Source of the DNA: Lunularia cruciata
Lineage: Eukaryota > Streptophyta > Marchantiopsida > Lunulariales > Lunulariaceae
Assembly (NCBI GenBank): GCA_948567375.1
Contig: OX419757.1
Span: 434,001 to 498,000 of the forward strand
Length of the DNA stretch: 64,000 nt
Direction: 5' to 3'
A program made the translations under genes and the position numbers. The notes below the pieces were generated by a model. It searched no databases and had not been told where the DNA came from. It saw only the letters and a list, made by a program, of their open reading frames with translations. Of the stretch, positions 50,261 to 60,954 are shown piece after piece. Within the stretch, counting starts at the first letter, position 1. Each line of letters begins with the position of its first letter.

Positions 50261-50572
50261 AAGTCCTAAGACGATTATGATAATGGAAATTTTACTACAA
50301 GAAGTCAAAGTGTGCCTTTTGGCAAAAGGAAGTTACCCTTGGGGCACAAGATCTCATAGGAGGATATCAAGATGGAAGAGGAGAAAATCAAGGCCATTAT
50401 TGATTGGCCTACTCCAAAGGATGCTATAGAAATATAAACATTTAATGGATTGGCTAGTTTTTATCGACGGTTCATCCATTATTATGCTCATGTGGCTGCA
50501 CCATTGACTGACCTCTTGGGGAAGGACTTGAGCTTCTAGTGGACCACCAAGCACAAAGAAGCATTCTAGAAG

Positions 50573-50789
50573 TTGAAACATATGGTGTCTTCAAAGCCCA
50601 TTCTTCAACCGTATGATCCTCAACTACCTTGTGTGGTTGATTTTGATGCTTCTAACTTTGCAATTGGAGCCGTGTTGCAACAAGAATTCTCATATGGACT
50701 ACATCCCATTGTCTTTGTATCTCATCGACTCAATACGGCTGAAAGAAACTACTCTGCTCGAGATCAAGAAAAACTTGCAATGGTATATG
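50573..50789 (+). pseudogene. Element A2 RNase H start
   Basis: PILQPYDPQLPCVVDFDAS and NFAIGAVLQQEF, then ERNYSARDQEKLAMVY, match gypsy RNase H with its D and E residues. The frame breaks at the LTR junction, so the last catalytic D is absent. Confidence 0.8.
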
Positions 50790-51214
50790 TGTAAAAGACC
50801 AAATCCGAGGAGAGAAATAGGAGAATGGAAACTCACATTGGGACACTTGAATGAGGGAAAACTCCAAATGCCTAGCATGAGCTTTGGCTTTGGTATTTAT
50901 AGGTAGCATACAAGGCCCTTGAGAAGCTTCTCAAGAAGTTTCTTTGAGCTTTTTCCTTAGAGTGCAAGCCAAGTTAATTAGGAAGCTTGTCAAGAAGCTT
51001 CCTTCTAGAAGCCGCCTACTTGGCATGCAAGCTAAAGCTAGTTAGAAGCTTCTAGAAGCTTCCTTCTAGAACCTACCTACTTGGTGTGCAAGTTAACTAG
51101 TCAAGAAGCTTCCCAAGAAGCTTCCTAGATGCTTTTGGAGTATTCCAGGCTAGTTTAGCTTATTCCCTAATTTTTAGCCTTACTAGTTACATTGCTAAAC
51201 TCCATATTGTTACA
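50790..51214 (-). repeat. 3' LTR of element A3
   Basis: It is 425 bp, ending TGTAAAAGACC at the low end and CATATTGTTACA at the high end (plus-strand reading). A TATAAATA box (reverse of 50,894-50,901) is present. Confidence 0.85.
51045..51062 (-). promoter_or_regulatory. Perfect four-unit heat shock element in the A3 LTR
   Basis: GAAGCTTCTAGAAGCTTC reads GAA-nn-TTC-nn-GAA-nn-TTC without error, with a further TTC-nn-GAA pair at 51,064-51,071. It lies about 145 bp from the TATAAATA box, the same spacing as in A2. Confidence 0.6.
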
Positions 51215-51228
51215 TATTCCCCCACAGC
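51215..51228 (-). promoter_or_regulatory. Polypurine tract of element A3
   Basis: On the minus strand the bases before the LTR read GTGGGGGAATA, a purine tract directly upstream of TGTAAC. Confidence 0.7.
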
Positions 51229-51289
51229 TAGTTGGTGACATCCTCATCGCCATTGAAGCTTCAAACTCTTGAATGGCCGTCTGTGCATT

Positions 51290-51670
51290 CTAGAGGTGAA
51301 AAAGAGGTTCCCATGTGGCATCATGAAGGAGATACCCTTTCCAAAGGACCTTGTACTCTGTATGTTGGCGGCATCCTTGTTGGATGAAGCAACGTGCAAG
51401 GATACGATCAACTTCATACTCCTCATGATCATTGATAGGGATTGGGAGAGGAGGAGGTTGGAATTGAGAGGAGAAAGAAGAGGGATTATGAACAAAGGGT
51501 TTCAACTTGGAAACATGAAAGACAGGATGGATGTGCATATGAGAAGGCAAAGTAAGTTGATAAGCAACAAGAGAAACAATTTGGGTGAAATCAAAAGGTC
51601 CTATCCAATTGGGGGCAAGTTTACGAACTTGGGTATCAAGTGGGAGGGGTAGATTACTAGAGGATAACAT
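51290..51670 (-). pseudogene. Element A3 integrase C-terminus with chromodomain
   Basis: The open frame reads VRKLAPNWIGPFDFTQIV, then LPSHMHIHPVFHVSKLKPF (the GPY-type end of integrase). It closes with a chromodomain: YEVDRILARCF, YKVLWKGYLLHDATWEP. A chromodomain places family A among chromoviruses, whose integrases use such domains to target histone marks. Confidence 0.85.
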
Positions 51671-51843
51671 AACTTTATCACCAACTTCAAAGGTGAGATC
51701 ACGACGATGATGGTCCGCATATTTTTTTTGATGAGTCTGAGCAACAAGGAGGTGAGATTTGGCTTGCTAGAGAGATTCGGTGATGGTGGTTAAGAAGGTT
51801 GAAGTACGGGGGACTTGAGATGGAGGAGGAGCAAGAAGAGAAT

Positions 51844-52413
51844 CTAGGACAAGCAAATCTTGGCCAAAATTGAGAAAGAAAGGAGAGAATCCGGTGCTTG
51901 CCTGTTTAGAATTATTTTATGCAAACTCCGCAACTGCAAGACATTGATCCCAATTGGTATGGTGAATGTTGACAAAGACACAAAGCATATCTTCCAAGGT
52001 GCAATTTGCATGTTCAGTTTGTCCATCAATTTGAGGATGATAGGTTGTGGATAAAGCAAGCTTGGTGCCAAGTTGATGGAAGAGTGCTTGCCAAACCTTT
52101 TTGGTGAAGCGAGGATCACGATTAGAGATGAGTACACGTGGCATCCCATGATGTCTGAAGACATTATCGAAGTAGAGTTGTGCCAAGGTTGGAGTTTCCA
52201 CAATATCAACCATTGGTGCCAAATGGATTTGCTTACTAAGCTTATCCACAAACACCACAATTGTTGTGTGACCTTGTTGTGTCTTGGGTGATGAGATCTA
52301 AACTCACATGTTCCCAACAAGTAGCTGGAATGGGAAGTGGCTGAAGGAGTCCACTTGGTTACTGGCCTTGTTACATTCACAACTCTCACACAATCGGACA
52401 AAGTCCCAAACAT
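51844..52413 (-). pseudogene. Element A3 integrase core
   Basis: MVFVDKLSKQIHLAP carries the first catalytic D. The second region reads VLISNRDPRF, where S-D-R-D is expected, so the second D is N. HPQIDGQTEHANCTLEDML carries the E. The frame shifts near 51,917. Confidence 0.8.
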
Positions 52414-52599
52414 CTCATGTCATGTTAGGCTACCACCATTGGCGTTGGAGGGTGCCCAAGGTCTTGTCCACTCCTATGTGACCAGCTATTGGTAAATCAT
52501 GGGCTTCTTGAAGGCACACAAGTCAAAGATCACCTTTGGCTGGAACATAGATTTGGTCCGCATGGAATAGAAGGCCTTCCTTGAAGGAGAAGGTGTTGT

Positions 52600-53110
52600 A
52601 CTACTTGTTGCATGTTGTCAGACGACCATGTACCATTTGGAAGAAGGGATCTTGTTGTAGAGCTGATCGAAACTCGTTATGGACCTTGGGGTCAATCAAC
52701 ACCATCGTAATTGCCACCGTGATGAGAGGAAGAGCTTTCAAATCATGTCGTCGTGATAGAGCATCAGGGATGACATGGAACTGACCTAGTTTGTACTCAT
52801 GTTTGATATCAAACAATTGGAGTTGCTCTTCCCATCAATGATGTCGACTCTTCATGTGCTCCAAGTGTAGGGTCTACAACAATGGCTTGTGATCAATTTG
52901 CATGATCACTTGTTTCCCCTAGAGATAATGCCTCCATACCTTGGTGACATATACCATTGCAAGTTGTTCCCGATCTCAAGTAGATATATTTCTTTTAGCT
53001 GTATTTAGTCAATGAGACACAAAGGCAATCGGATGTAGTCCATTTGAGAATTCTTGTTGCAACACAGCTCCAATTGCAAAGTTAGAAGCATCAAAGTCAA
53101 CCACACAAGG
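52600..53110 (-). pseudogene. Element A3 RNase H and linker
   Basis: FDIKHEYKLGQFHVIPDAL is the usual RNase H end (KHEYxxGxxNxxADALSR type), followed by ITVAITMVLIDPK. Upstream, DFDASNFAIGAVLQ-type text can be read in reverse near 53,060-53,100. Frames are broken. Confidence 0.75.
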
Positions 53111-53299
53111 TAGTTGAGATCATATGGTCAAAGAATGGGTCTTGAAGACACCATATGATTTAACTTTTGGAATGCTTCTTCATGCTTGGTGGTCCATTGG
53201 AAGCTCAAGTTCTTTCCTAAGAGGCCAGTCAATGGTTTGCCACATGAGCATAATAGTGGATGAAACTTTGGTAAAAACTAGCCAATCCATTGAATGCAC

Positions 53300-54194
53300 G
53301 TACTTCTGTAGTATCCTTTGGGGTAGGCCAATTAGTAATGGCTTTGATCTTCTTGTCTTCCATCTTTATCCCCTCTGATGAGATCTTATGACCCAAGAAG
53401 GTAACCTCCTTTTGCCAAAATGCACACTTTGACTTCTTGTAGTAAAATTTCCATTGTCGTAGTCGTCTTAGGACTTCTCACACATGATTCACGTGTTCTG
53501 CCTCTGTCTTACTATAGATTAAGATATCATCCAAGAACACCACCATGAACCAATCCAGGAGTCCATCCAACACCCGGTGCATCTGATCCATGAAGACTAC
53601 TGGAGCATTAGTGAGTCCGAAAGGTAGAACTTTCCACTCAAAATGCTTATACCTTGTGCGAAAGGTAGTCTTTTGCACATCATCTCTATCAATAGGAATT
53701 TGCTAATAGCCGCTACGAAGATCCAACTTGGAAAAGTATTGTGCTCCACTTAGTTGATCAAGCAAGTCATCGATCCAAGGCAATGGATATGAATTCTTCA
53801 CAGTTTGCTTATTGAGCCCACGATAATCAATACAGAAACGAAGTCCTCCATCCTTCTTTGGAACAAATAGTACCGGTGCTTCCCAAGGAGAGGTACTATG
53901 TTGTATGAAGTCCTTCTCCAACAACTCTGTAAGTGTTTTTTGCAACTCCTCCAACTCCTTTGGTGAGAGCCAATAGATCGATCTACTCACTAGAGTACTC
54001 CTTGGCAATAACTAGATCTTGAAGGGCATACCTTGATTGGAAGGTAATCCCTTTGGTAGATCATCTAGAAACACGTCCACAAACTCCTTCACTATCCGAT
54101 CAACCATTGCTTGATGAGGCTCTCGGCCCTCCGTAGATTGTTCTTGTGCAATCGGCTTGATCCACCCCACGAATACAGACTTATCTTCCTCCAA
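53300..54194 (-). pseudogene. Element A3 reverse transcriptase
   Basis: The fingers read [52 protein letters not shown] and [10 protein letters not shown] stop at 53,703 separates this from FRTRYKHFEWKVLPFGLTNA and the catalytic VVFLDDILIYSK near 53,520. It is closer to an intact plant gypsy RT than the A1 copy. Confidence 0.85.
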
Positions 54195-54400
54195 AGCTTA
54201 CTCTATGGCTGCTTTATTAACAAACTTCCCTTCTAGTGAGTCATCTCTCTTCCAAGCTTACTCCCTAGTTGCTTTCTTGGCAAACTTCCCATCTTGGGAA
54301 TTATCTCCCTTCCAAGTTTGCTCTATGGCTACCTTCTTGACAAACTTCCTATCTTGGGATTGACTATTCTTAGGTGTCTTACTCAGAGGTGCTTGACAAC

Positions 54401-54709
54401 CTAATCTGAAATTCCTACCTTGGTCTTGTACTTGAATTTGGGGTCGGTCCAATTGAATTGAACCTTATGATGTTCAAGCCAAGGTAGACCCAGAATGATA
54501 TCATAGTGTAGAGGTGCCACTACAAACCTCATACACTCCAAATACTCCTTCTCAATCTTGGAGGTAACAAGATGCGAGGTGCGGAATACATAACTCTTTC
54601 TACCATCCGCCATCATCAAACTACTTCCAATCACTAGCTTGATAGGAATACCCAATTCCTTTGCTACTTGCATAGACATGCAATTCTTTGAACTTCCAAA
54701 ATCAACCAA
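54401..54709 (-). pseudogene. Element A3 protease
   Basis: It reads MVDFGSSKNCMSM, with D-F-G at the active site, then VAKELGIPIKLVIGSSLMM and VAPLHYDIILGLPWLEHH. It keeps an open frame of about 100 residues. Confidence 0.8.
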
Positions 54710-54839
54710 AATCCTACAACCCCGATTAGATATTGTACCTTACAAGTGAAGCAAACTTGCATAGGTCAAGCCTTCAATCCCATTAGAACTAATCAAGCTC
54801 CCAATAGGCGGCTCAAAATTTCCTACTGGGATTCCTTAT

Positions 54840-55010
54840 TTCCTTGATCATTCCGCTCCACAACCTCCACCTGGGCAACTTGTCAAGGTCTTCCATTCTT
54901 GAGTGGACATTGAGCAATGCGATGCCGCAATTGGCAACAATAAAAACAACCACCATTTTGTCACATTTCTCTCTATCTGCCGTGCCATTGTGTCACACTT
55001 CACCTCTGGC
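54840..55010 (-). pseudogene. Element A3 gag zinc knuckle
   Basis: On the minus strand CFYCCQLRHRIAQC, a CCHC box, follows REKCDKMVV-type text. Gag stops at the junction with N near 55,011. Confidence 0.7.
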
Positions 55011-55810
55011 ACCCATTTGCATCTTCATTTCTCACTTGTGAGTGTGGTTCTACACTAGATGCAACAACGGTCCACATGACATGGTGCCCTTTTGGAGGAC
55101 AGAGGATAGCTACCCATGATGCTATTAGGGACATAGTGTTTGCTATGGCACAAGAGAGTGGATATTGGGCTTGGAGGGGGCATTTATATGCTTTGCAAAC
55201 AACACATGTCAAGGCAGACTTATACTTGGTCCAAGATGATCAGGTGACAGTAGCGGATGTCGTGATTATAGACCCTATGCGGGATATAGTTTTGAAGGGA
55301 GTGATTACACATCCCCTTGGATGGGCGGCGACTGCAGCAGTAGGTCGCAAGGTCTCCAGGTATAGGAGCATGCAGGGAGGTCGCCTCTTTGTTCCTCTAG
55401 CCTTGGAGTTATATAGAGCAATGGACATGGCATTTGATACATTTGTCAAGGAGTGCACAAGAGATTATCATATTAGGTGCCAAGGGGTACCATTCTCACT
55501 CTCAAACTTTGTAGTATATTTTAGACAGCTTGTGTCTATTGCTCTACAAAAGGTAGTGGATGCTCCAATCCATAGGAGAGCAATCACATTAAGTGATGTT
55601 TCTTTAGATGGTCCAGTTGTGTGCAGACCGTACAACTTGCATAGATTGGATATCTTAGGTGCGGTAGAGCAGATTTCTCATATAGACTCTAGTGGTGCTT
55701 AGCCCCATTTAACTTTTTTTGTCTTTCCCTTGTACAGCTTGATGGGGTCTTCCCATCCTTCATCTTTTCTACACGGTCGCCTTCACCTTCCTTCTTGTTA
55801 TATTACTCCT
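55011..55810 (+). pseudogene. N non-LTR retroelement: C-terminal domain and 3' tail
   Basis: An open frame to the TAG at 55,702 encodes the C-terminus: CECGSTLDATTVHMTWC (C-x-C-x9-H-x3-C knuckle), PFGGQRIATHDAIRDIV, then VKADLYLVQDD and VADVVIIDPMRD (a possible PD-(D/E)xK-like core), and LFVPLALELYRAMDMAFD. The tail holds the hairpin GATGGGGTCTTCCCATC at 55,741-55,757 and TTTTCTACACGGTCGCC. It resumes the element broken at 47,368, with about 1 kb missing between. Confidence 0.75.
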
Positions 55811-56560
55811 ACGCAATAGCCTTGCTTTTCTAAGTATCTGTTCTAAATTCTTAATCAAGGTTCTTATCTCACACACCACTTTGTGACAGTGACTGAAATC
55901 ACACAAATGAGAGCCAAGTTGTGAACACGTGTTAAGAGAAAATTTGTGATATCGGAGAAATAAGAAGATAATAAGGACTTAATTACTTCATGAGTAAAAG
56001 AAGATAAGTAATGTATTACTAACTGACCTACTGATAAATGCGTCGTGAGAGCGCACTTGTGACAAACTTAAGTTCACAATCAGGTTTTGAAGAAAATATA
56101 AAAGTATGTTGGCGATATTGGACAACTGGAAATAGGTAAATTTGAGAAAGAGAAGTAAGGTGTCATACCTTATGTTCACATGTACAGTAAAGATGTGCTA
56201 AGGCATGTTTAAGTATATGAAATATACGGTTTACGGTCTATTTGACAATATGTTGGAAGAAAGGGAATTAGATAAATGCTTGCCCCCATCATTTTCATAT
56301 TTCTAGAAGGGAATATTTTATTTCATAGACAGAGAAGAAGCATTTCACATGTAACTGAACAGTTTCATTAACCATATGAATCAAATTATCTTTGATGAAA
56401 TTCTTCTACAAAATTTAAAATAATTTTAATTTTGATATAAATATTTTGAATGTTAAATATGTCGAAGGTAATTACAATCTCCAGGACTGAACCGAGGCAT
56501 CGCACTCTGTAGTTACAAACCACCACAAGAGAGTCAGTCTGCACCTGTGCAAAGTTTGGT
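55811..56560. other. AT-rich gene-free sequence
   Basis: No gene, repeat or element end was recognised here. Confidence 0.5.
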
Positions 56561-56670
56561 CCCTAGTTAAGAATGATGGGTCTCTTACCTCTTTTGAGTC
56601 TCCCTTGTACGGCATGACGGGGTCTTCCCATCCTTCATGTGCTCTACGTGGTCGCCTTTCTCTCTAGTCA
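56561..56670 (+). repeat. N-element 3' tail (solo)
   Basis: It reads CTCCCTTGTACGGCATGACG, then GGGTCTTCCCATCC and ACGTGGTCGCC. The hairpin's third pair is C-A here, a mismatch. Confidence 0.7.
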
Positions 56671-56957
56671 AGAATAATAGAAGAACTTGTCCAGAATAAA
56701 TACCATATCTGCAGCCGATATGCCTTTTTGACCAGACATAGAGTTAACAAGACCGCAGCATTGGCACCGCGACTTACCGGTATCCCAAGTTGGCACAAAG
56801 ACTTAACAGTACCCCACTTCTTGACGTGCGTTGGTATTGAAACTGTCGCGTTGACGCTGAAATGTTCGACCCGCTAGATTGTTCTTATAACGCTCACTGT
56901 ATGTACAGAGGAATAGATTCTATGTGACTTATCGCAGTTATGGGAATCGGCCAACTA

Positions 56958-57179
56958 CTACTTCACGTCATCGACAAATCCGTCGCGATACCTAAGGGCA
57001 GGGGAGCGAAACAGGGTAGGAAGAATAGCACGAGTGACAGGAGATACAAGAGAAGCAAAACCTCCTGATTTCTTAGCACGGTAATCACGCGTAATGAACG
57101 ATGTGGTATTACGAGGAGGCCGGGGCGCGTTTCTTCGGGACCAGGACGGCATACAGAGGATTGAACTAAAGAATTTCAT
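56958..57179 (-). pseudogene. Fragment resembling a conserved plant N-terminal motif
   Basis: The frame reads MKFFSSILCMPSWSRRN, then RPPRNTTSFI, RAKKSGGFASLVSP and AILPTLFRSPA. From memory, a similar basic motif (PPRNTTSFI, RAKKSGG, SLVSP, ILPT) occurs near the N-terminus of an uncharacterised family of plant coiled-coil proteins; I cannot confirm this. A short insertion (TRDY, from an imperfect ATTACGCGTG/ATTACCGTGC duplication) and an early stop suggest a pseudogene or a misread exon. Confidence 0.3.
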
Positions 57180-58555
57180 GCAGATAAATTCGAAGTTTTG
57201 AGTTGAGTTGAATTGAACTTGTTCAAATTGACTTCTCTGTGTACATAGTGCCGTAGAGGATGTGAACGCGGCCTACAAATAATTTTCCAGAAATCTGTTT
57301 TAAGTAACAGTGGTTGGAATTGAGGATTTCCCAACACGGCATGCAGCAGAAAACAAAGTCGACGTCCGTGACTGTGCTCATATTAGAGCGTACTTTCGCT
57401 TCGTGCGTCCTAGGACTAAAAGAGAAAGCTGAATATCAAAGATTCGGATTCAGTTAGATCATGATTAAGTGATCGTCAAATTTTCTTCTGTCAAAAGTTC
57501 GATCGACGACAGTGTCATGTTCTCCGGACTCTCATAGTCTCTCTCAGGAATCTAAGAAATCTCAAACTTCTATTATCATCGTAGAGATTCAGCGGAGTAA
57601 TGAAACTACATCGAGTAATGAAACGACGCTCCTTCCCTCTCATCTGAAAGTTAATCATCAAAACAATCACGAATTTTCTAAGCATTCAACCTCCGAACAT
57701 ATGGGAGCTCGCCCCGACCTTCGGGGTGAACTTTCCAAATTTTCTAAGCATTCAACTAATTTTTCGCAGCTCGCCCGAACTTTTGAGGATCTCATCCGGG
57801 GAACTGGCCCTAAGTTTGGTGTCAAATTTGGGGGACTCATCCGGGAAACTCATCCTGGAGCTTGACCGCATCCGGGAAGCTTCCCCGGAAGTTTGGAGCG
57901 CCATCCCCAGTTGACCTGTTCCAAATTTGACCATCAACTGCGTTATATATGGTATCAAGATGTCATATAACTGCGTAACATTATCAATTTAACTAGCAAC
58001 GAAGGTTCTATGTACATCAGTTGCCAACTCGACAATCGCCTGCCACGCTGTTCCACGTCAAGCGTTGGGGTATTATTAGGGCATTGTGTCAACTTGGGGT
58101 AACGTTAAGTCTGTTCGGATTTGACTCTAGATCCAAGAAAGGAACCATCATTTCTCGAAATTTGAATTCTAGATTCAACAAAGGAACCATCACTGAGAAC
58201 GAGCGCGCCGCAGATGCTAAATCTCATCACCAAGACAAGATAGGACAATGTACAATGTCACCTACAGGGGGAAACGTGACACAATGTACTGTACCTTACA
58301 TACAGTACATTATAAGTTTGGCAATCATTTAGTAAACGTCTCTGTGTGCGGTGGCTGAGAAAGTGCCCTCCACGTCAAACACGTGAACTCCAGCCGCTTG
58401 CGGTGATTATACTGTACCTTGAAAGATAAGATTCTAGCCACAATAGCAGTTTTAGTTCATAATATGCACAACATCCAAGAGTCATGTAGAAAGGACATGC
58501 TATGAGAGAAGTAAGATACGATAGAAGTAAAGATATTACAGTAGGTACTTTATTG
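57180..58555. other. No recognised gene; short internal repeats
   Basis: An open frame at 57,512-57,865 contains AATTTTCTAAGCATTCAAC twice and several CTCATCCGGG copies, so its coding look comes from repeats. No domain, exon structure or element end was found. Confidence 0.45.
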
Positions 58556-58690
58556 TCTTTATTATTAAGAGAAAAGCGACTACATAGGATAACAATGGGA
58601 TAACAAGAAGGATGGAAAGACCCCGTACAAGGATAAGGCCTCAAAGTTAAAATGAGACTAAACTTCACTAATGTGTGTTTCTCATAAGGT
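58556..58690 (-). repeat. N-element 3' tail, minus strand
   Basis: The plus strand reads AGCGACTACATAGGATAAC, GAAGGATGGAAAGACCCCGT and ACAAGGATAAGG, then a decayed reversed ORF end. The hairpin is decayed. Confidence 0.6.
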
Positions 58691-58709
58691 ACTAGAGTAT
58701 AGTTTTCCT

Positions 58710-59188
58710 TCTCTATGGTATATTATTAATTTTATTTCCTTTTAAAATTTTATTATTCATTTTTAAACTCTATTGTCCATATTTATTTGTTGAAAGTCGA
58801 TTGTTCGCTTGCATAATAAATTAAACATGATTGTTCTTATATAATCAAGTACAACGATGAAGGGAATCCACTATACGAACGAAAATTACTAACAAAGATA
58901 TTTTTCAATGAGTGAAATTATTTTTGGAAAATGAGACGGGAAGAGGATGGAATTGATCTTATGAAAGGAAATGAACTCCAATGAATGGTGTATATATTTA
59001 GGAAATGGAACGAGACGAAGATGAAATTGACTTGGTGGACAAAAATGAACTCCCATGAACAAACCTGTTCCTGGAAAGTGAGAAAAGGGAAAGAAAGTCG
59101 GATCGGAGACTATGGAAGGAATTGTTTCTGTGAATGGGACGTCAACGGGTTCTTTTTGCCCCGTGCATCATGCACGGGGCTTACCTAG
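58710..59188 (+). mobile_element. Non-autonomous Helitron-like element
   Basis: The 3' end shows the Helitron signature: a 10-bp stem hairpin GCCCCGTGCA-TCA-TGCACGGGGC at 59,158-59,180, five bases later CTAG (59,185-59,188), then T. The 5' end at 58,710 reads TCTCTATGGTATATTATTAA, resembling plant Helitron 5' ends (TCTCTAC...). The host base before it is T, not the expected A, so this edge is less sure. The interior has no Rep/helicase and contains about three 72-76-bp subrepeats (near 58,925, 59,001 and 59,071). Confidence 0.65.
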
Positions 59189-59639
59189 TATGTACTAATA
59201 TCATCTCGATATGTTTTAGAAATATGAAGATTTAGTGCACATTGGTATGGACAAACGTTAAAAGTACAACTTGTACATGTAGCTTTACATTTTGATATTT
59301 CTTGTAATTTTTCTTATTAGGAACTTATTCTGTCCAGTCCAAATTAAATACAAATGGCTTTTCCAAGTTCATTTAGAAAACTAAAAAATGTGCACTTCAT
59401 AAGTCTTAATCTAAGAATAAAATAACTAGCGTTTACAGATGGATATAGAGAAAAACATTTTATCCTTTTCCACACTATTTCTTGGATAAGACCGTACCTG
59501 GCGATCCAAAAGACGAAGAGCATATCCATGTGAAAAAGAAAAATGGTTTCAAAAGTGATATACAAAACTCAAAATACAGGAAACATGTCAAGGCCAAGAG
59601 ATAAAAAGCAGAAACTATAAAGTATTGGCTTGTCGTATA

Positions 59640-59720
59640 TAGGTATGAGTATAGTCTCCATGGAGGCCCGTAGACATTGACCACAGTATAATCAAGTTCT
59701 TCAAACTTTCTCCGAATAAT
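59640..59720 (-). pseudogene. Possible LINE (L1-type) endonuclease vestige
   Basis: The minus strand reads RRKFEELDYTVVNVYGPP. The TVVNVYGP part looks like the conserved (L/I)(I/V)NVY(A/G)P strand of APE-type endonucleases of L1 elements. Nothing else of an L1 ORF is visible nearby, so this is weak. Confidence 0.3.
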
Positions 59721-59780
59721 TAATTCCAAAGAATACTTATGTTTTTCCAGGAAAATATTATAATCCTTGAAATTTACCAA

Positions 59781-60945
59781 TACTGTTGTACTGCAGCTAC
59801 ATTCAGAGCAATCCCTTATTACAATTAACGCAACAAATTAAGTACACCGCAATGCATGGGCTAGTGTGTTTAAGGAAACTGGAGATTGTTGGGATAACTT
59901 TCTGAATCATATTGTTAGATTTTCATCAAATATCCAAGACTTGAATAGTTTTCTATTTAGCGAGAAATGTTATTGGAAATTCAATGGAGATTATTTCTAA
60001 CAAAAGGTGAAACAAGGGGGATTAATGTTAAAAGTATCTGTTCTGTTTCATTAACTGTAAAATATTTTTTATTACACTATCTAACATGATGGACAGAAAC
60101 TTCAATACTTCAGAATATATGTATTTCAGGTTAAGTAAAAAGTTCGTGTTTTCGTACTTCTGCATGTTTTAAAGAAATTGTCTTTTAAGTGTATATTGTT
60201 AACCTTTTTACAAACGTCTTTAGAGCAATTTAGACTACTGTTAGGAACGATAGAATAGATAATTATTTCAGCATATACTACATAAACGTTTCACACGGGA
60301 AAAATCAACTTTATATTATGTAGGTATGATATATCAATATCCCTACATTCATTTGTATAATAAATTTCTATTTGATATCGCAATATTTGCTGACTTGGAA
60401 TAGCAAGTCTACAAAAGCAGAACCTCAAATAATAGAAACAAAGTATAAATGAAATTTAAGTTTCATACCATAATATAACATATAAATTCTAATATTTTCG
60501 TTAAATTAATCAACTAAAATGACGTCGCATGTCTATTCCACAACCTACTCCGTTCCACGCAAAACCACCTGTTCTCTAACTCCAACGCAAAACACTCTTA
60601 GGTACCCAAGTGAATATAAAAAGATATCAATCAATTTCCAAGTATTGTTAGGAACTGAAATTACAATTCAAGTATTATTAGAGTTGGCTTCTTCTCGAGG
60701 TATAGTTGGGGAATCACACCAGTACTCATGCTAGTTGGATGCCCTTCCCAGGAATTTATTCATAAAAGAATTCCCCGAATAATTGAGTCCTGAGATCCAT
60801 ACCGTAATTTCATGTGAGCCAGTCGAACTTAATTTATTCAATTTGATGGATGAGTAACTCTTATTCATGTCCACTCTATAACTTGGGCTTCCCTAGATTC
60901 CGTCTTCCATAATAGTATACTTTGATCTTGTTAAATATTAAATAA
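59781..60945. other. AT-rich gene-free sequence
   Basis: No gene, domain or element end was recognised. Confidence 0.5.
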
Positions 60946-60954
60946 CAAACGAAA

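Larger units (their letters stand above)
47369..50789 (+). mobile_element. Ty3/gypsy element A2 (plus strand), cut by A3
   Basis: It has a 5' LTR 47,369-47,759, primer site, gag, protease, RT and RNase H up to 50,789, where the inverted LTR of A3 begins. Integrase and 3' LTR are missing. It sits in the N retroelement after the RT thumb. This is the best preserved plus-strand A copy. Confidence 0.85.
50790..55010 (-). mobile_element. Ty3/gypsy chromovirus A3 (minus strand), 5' truncated
   Basis: On the minus strand, reading from 55,010 downward: zinc knuckle, protease, RT, RNase H, integrase, chromodomain, polypurine tract and 3' LTR at 50,790-51,214. The 5' LTR and most of gag are missing: at about 55,011 the sequence passes into the N element. 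It is the only A copy here with a complete integrase C-terminus. Confidence 0.85.

Noticed and set aside
57512-57865. A 117-residue plus-strand frame
   Set aside because: Its pattern comes from short internal DNA repeats; no homology that I recognise.
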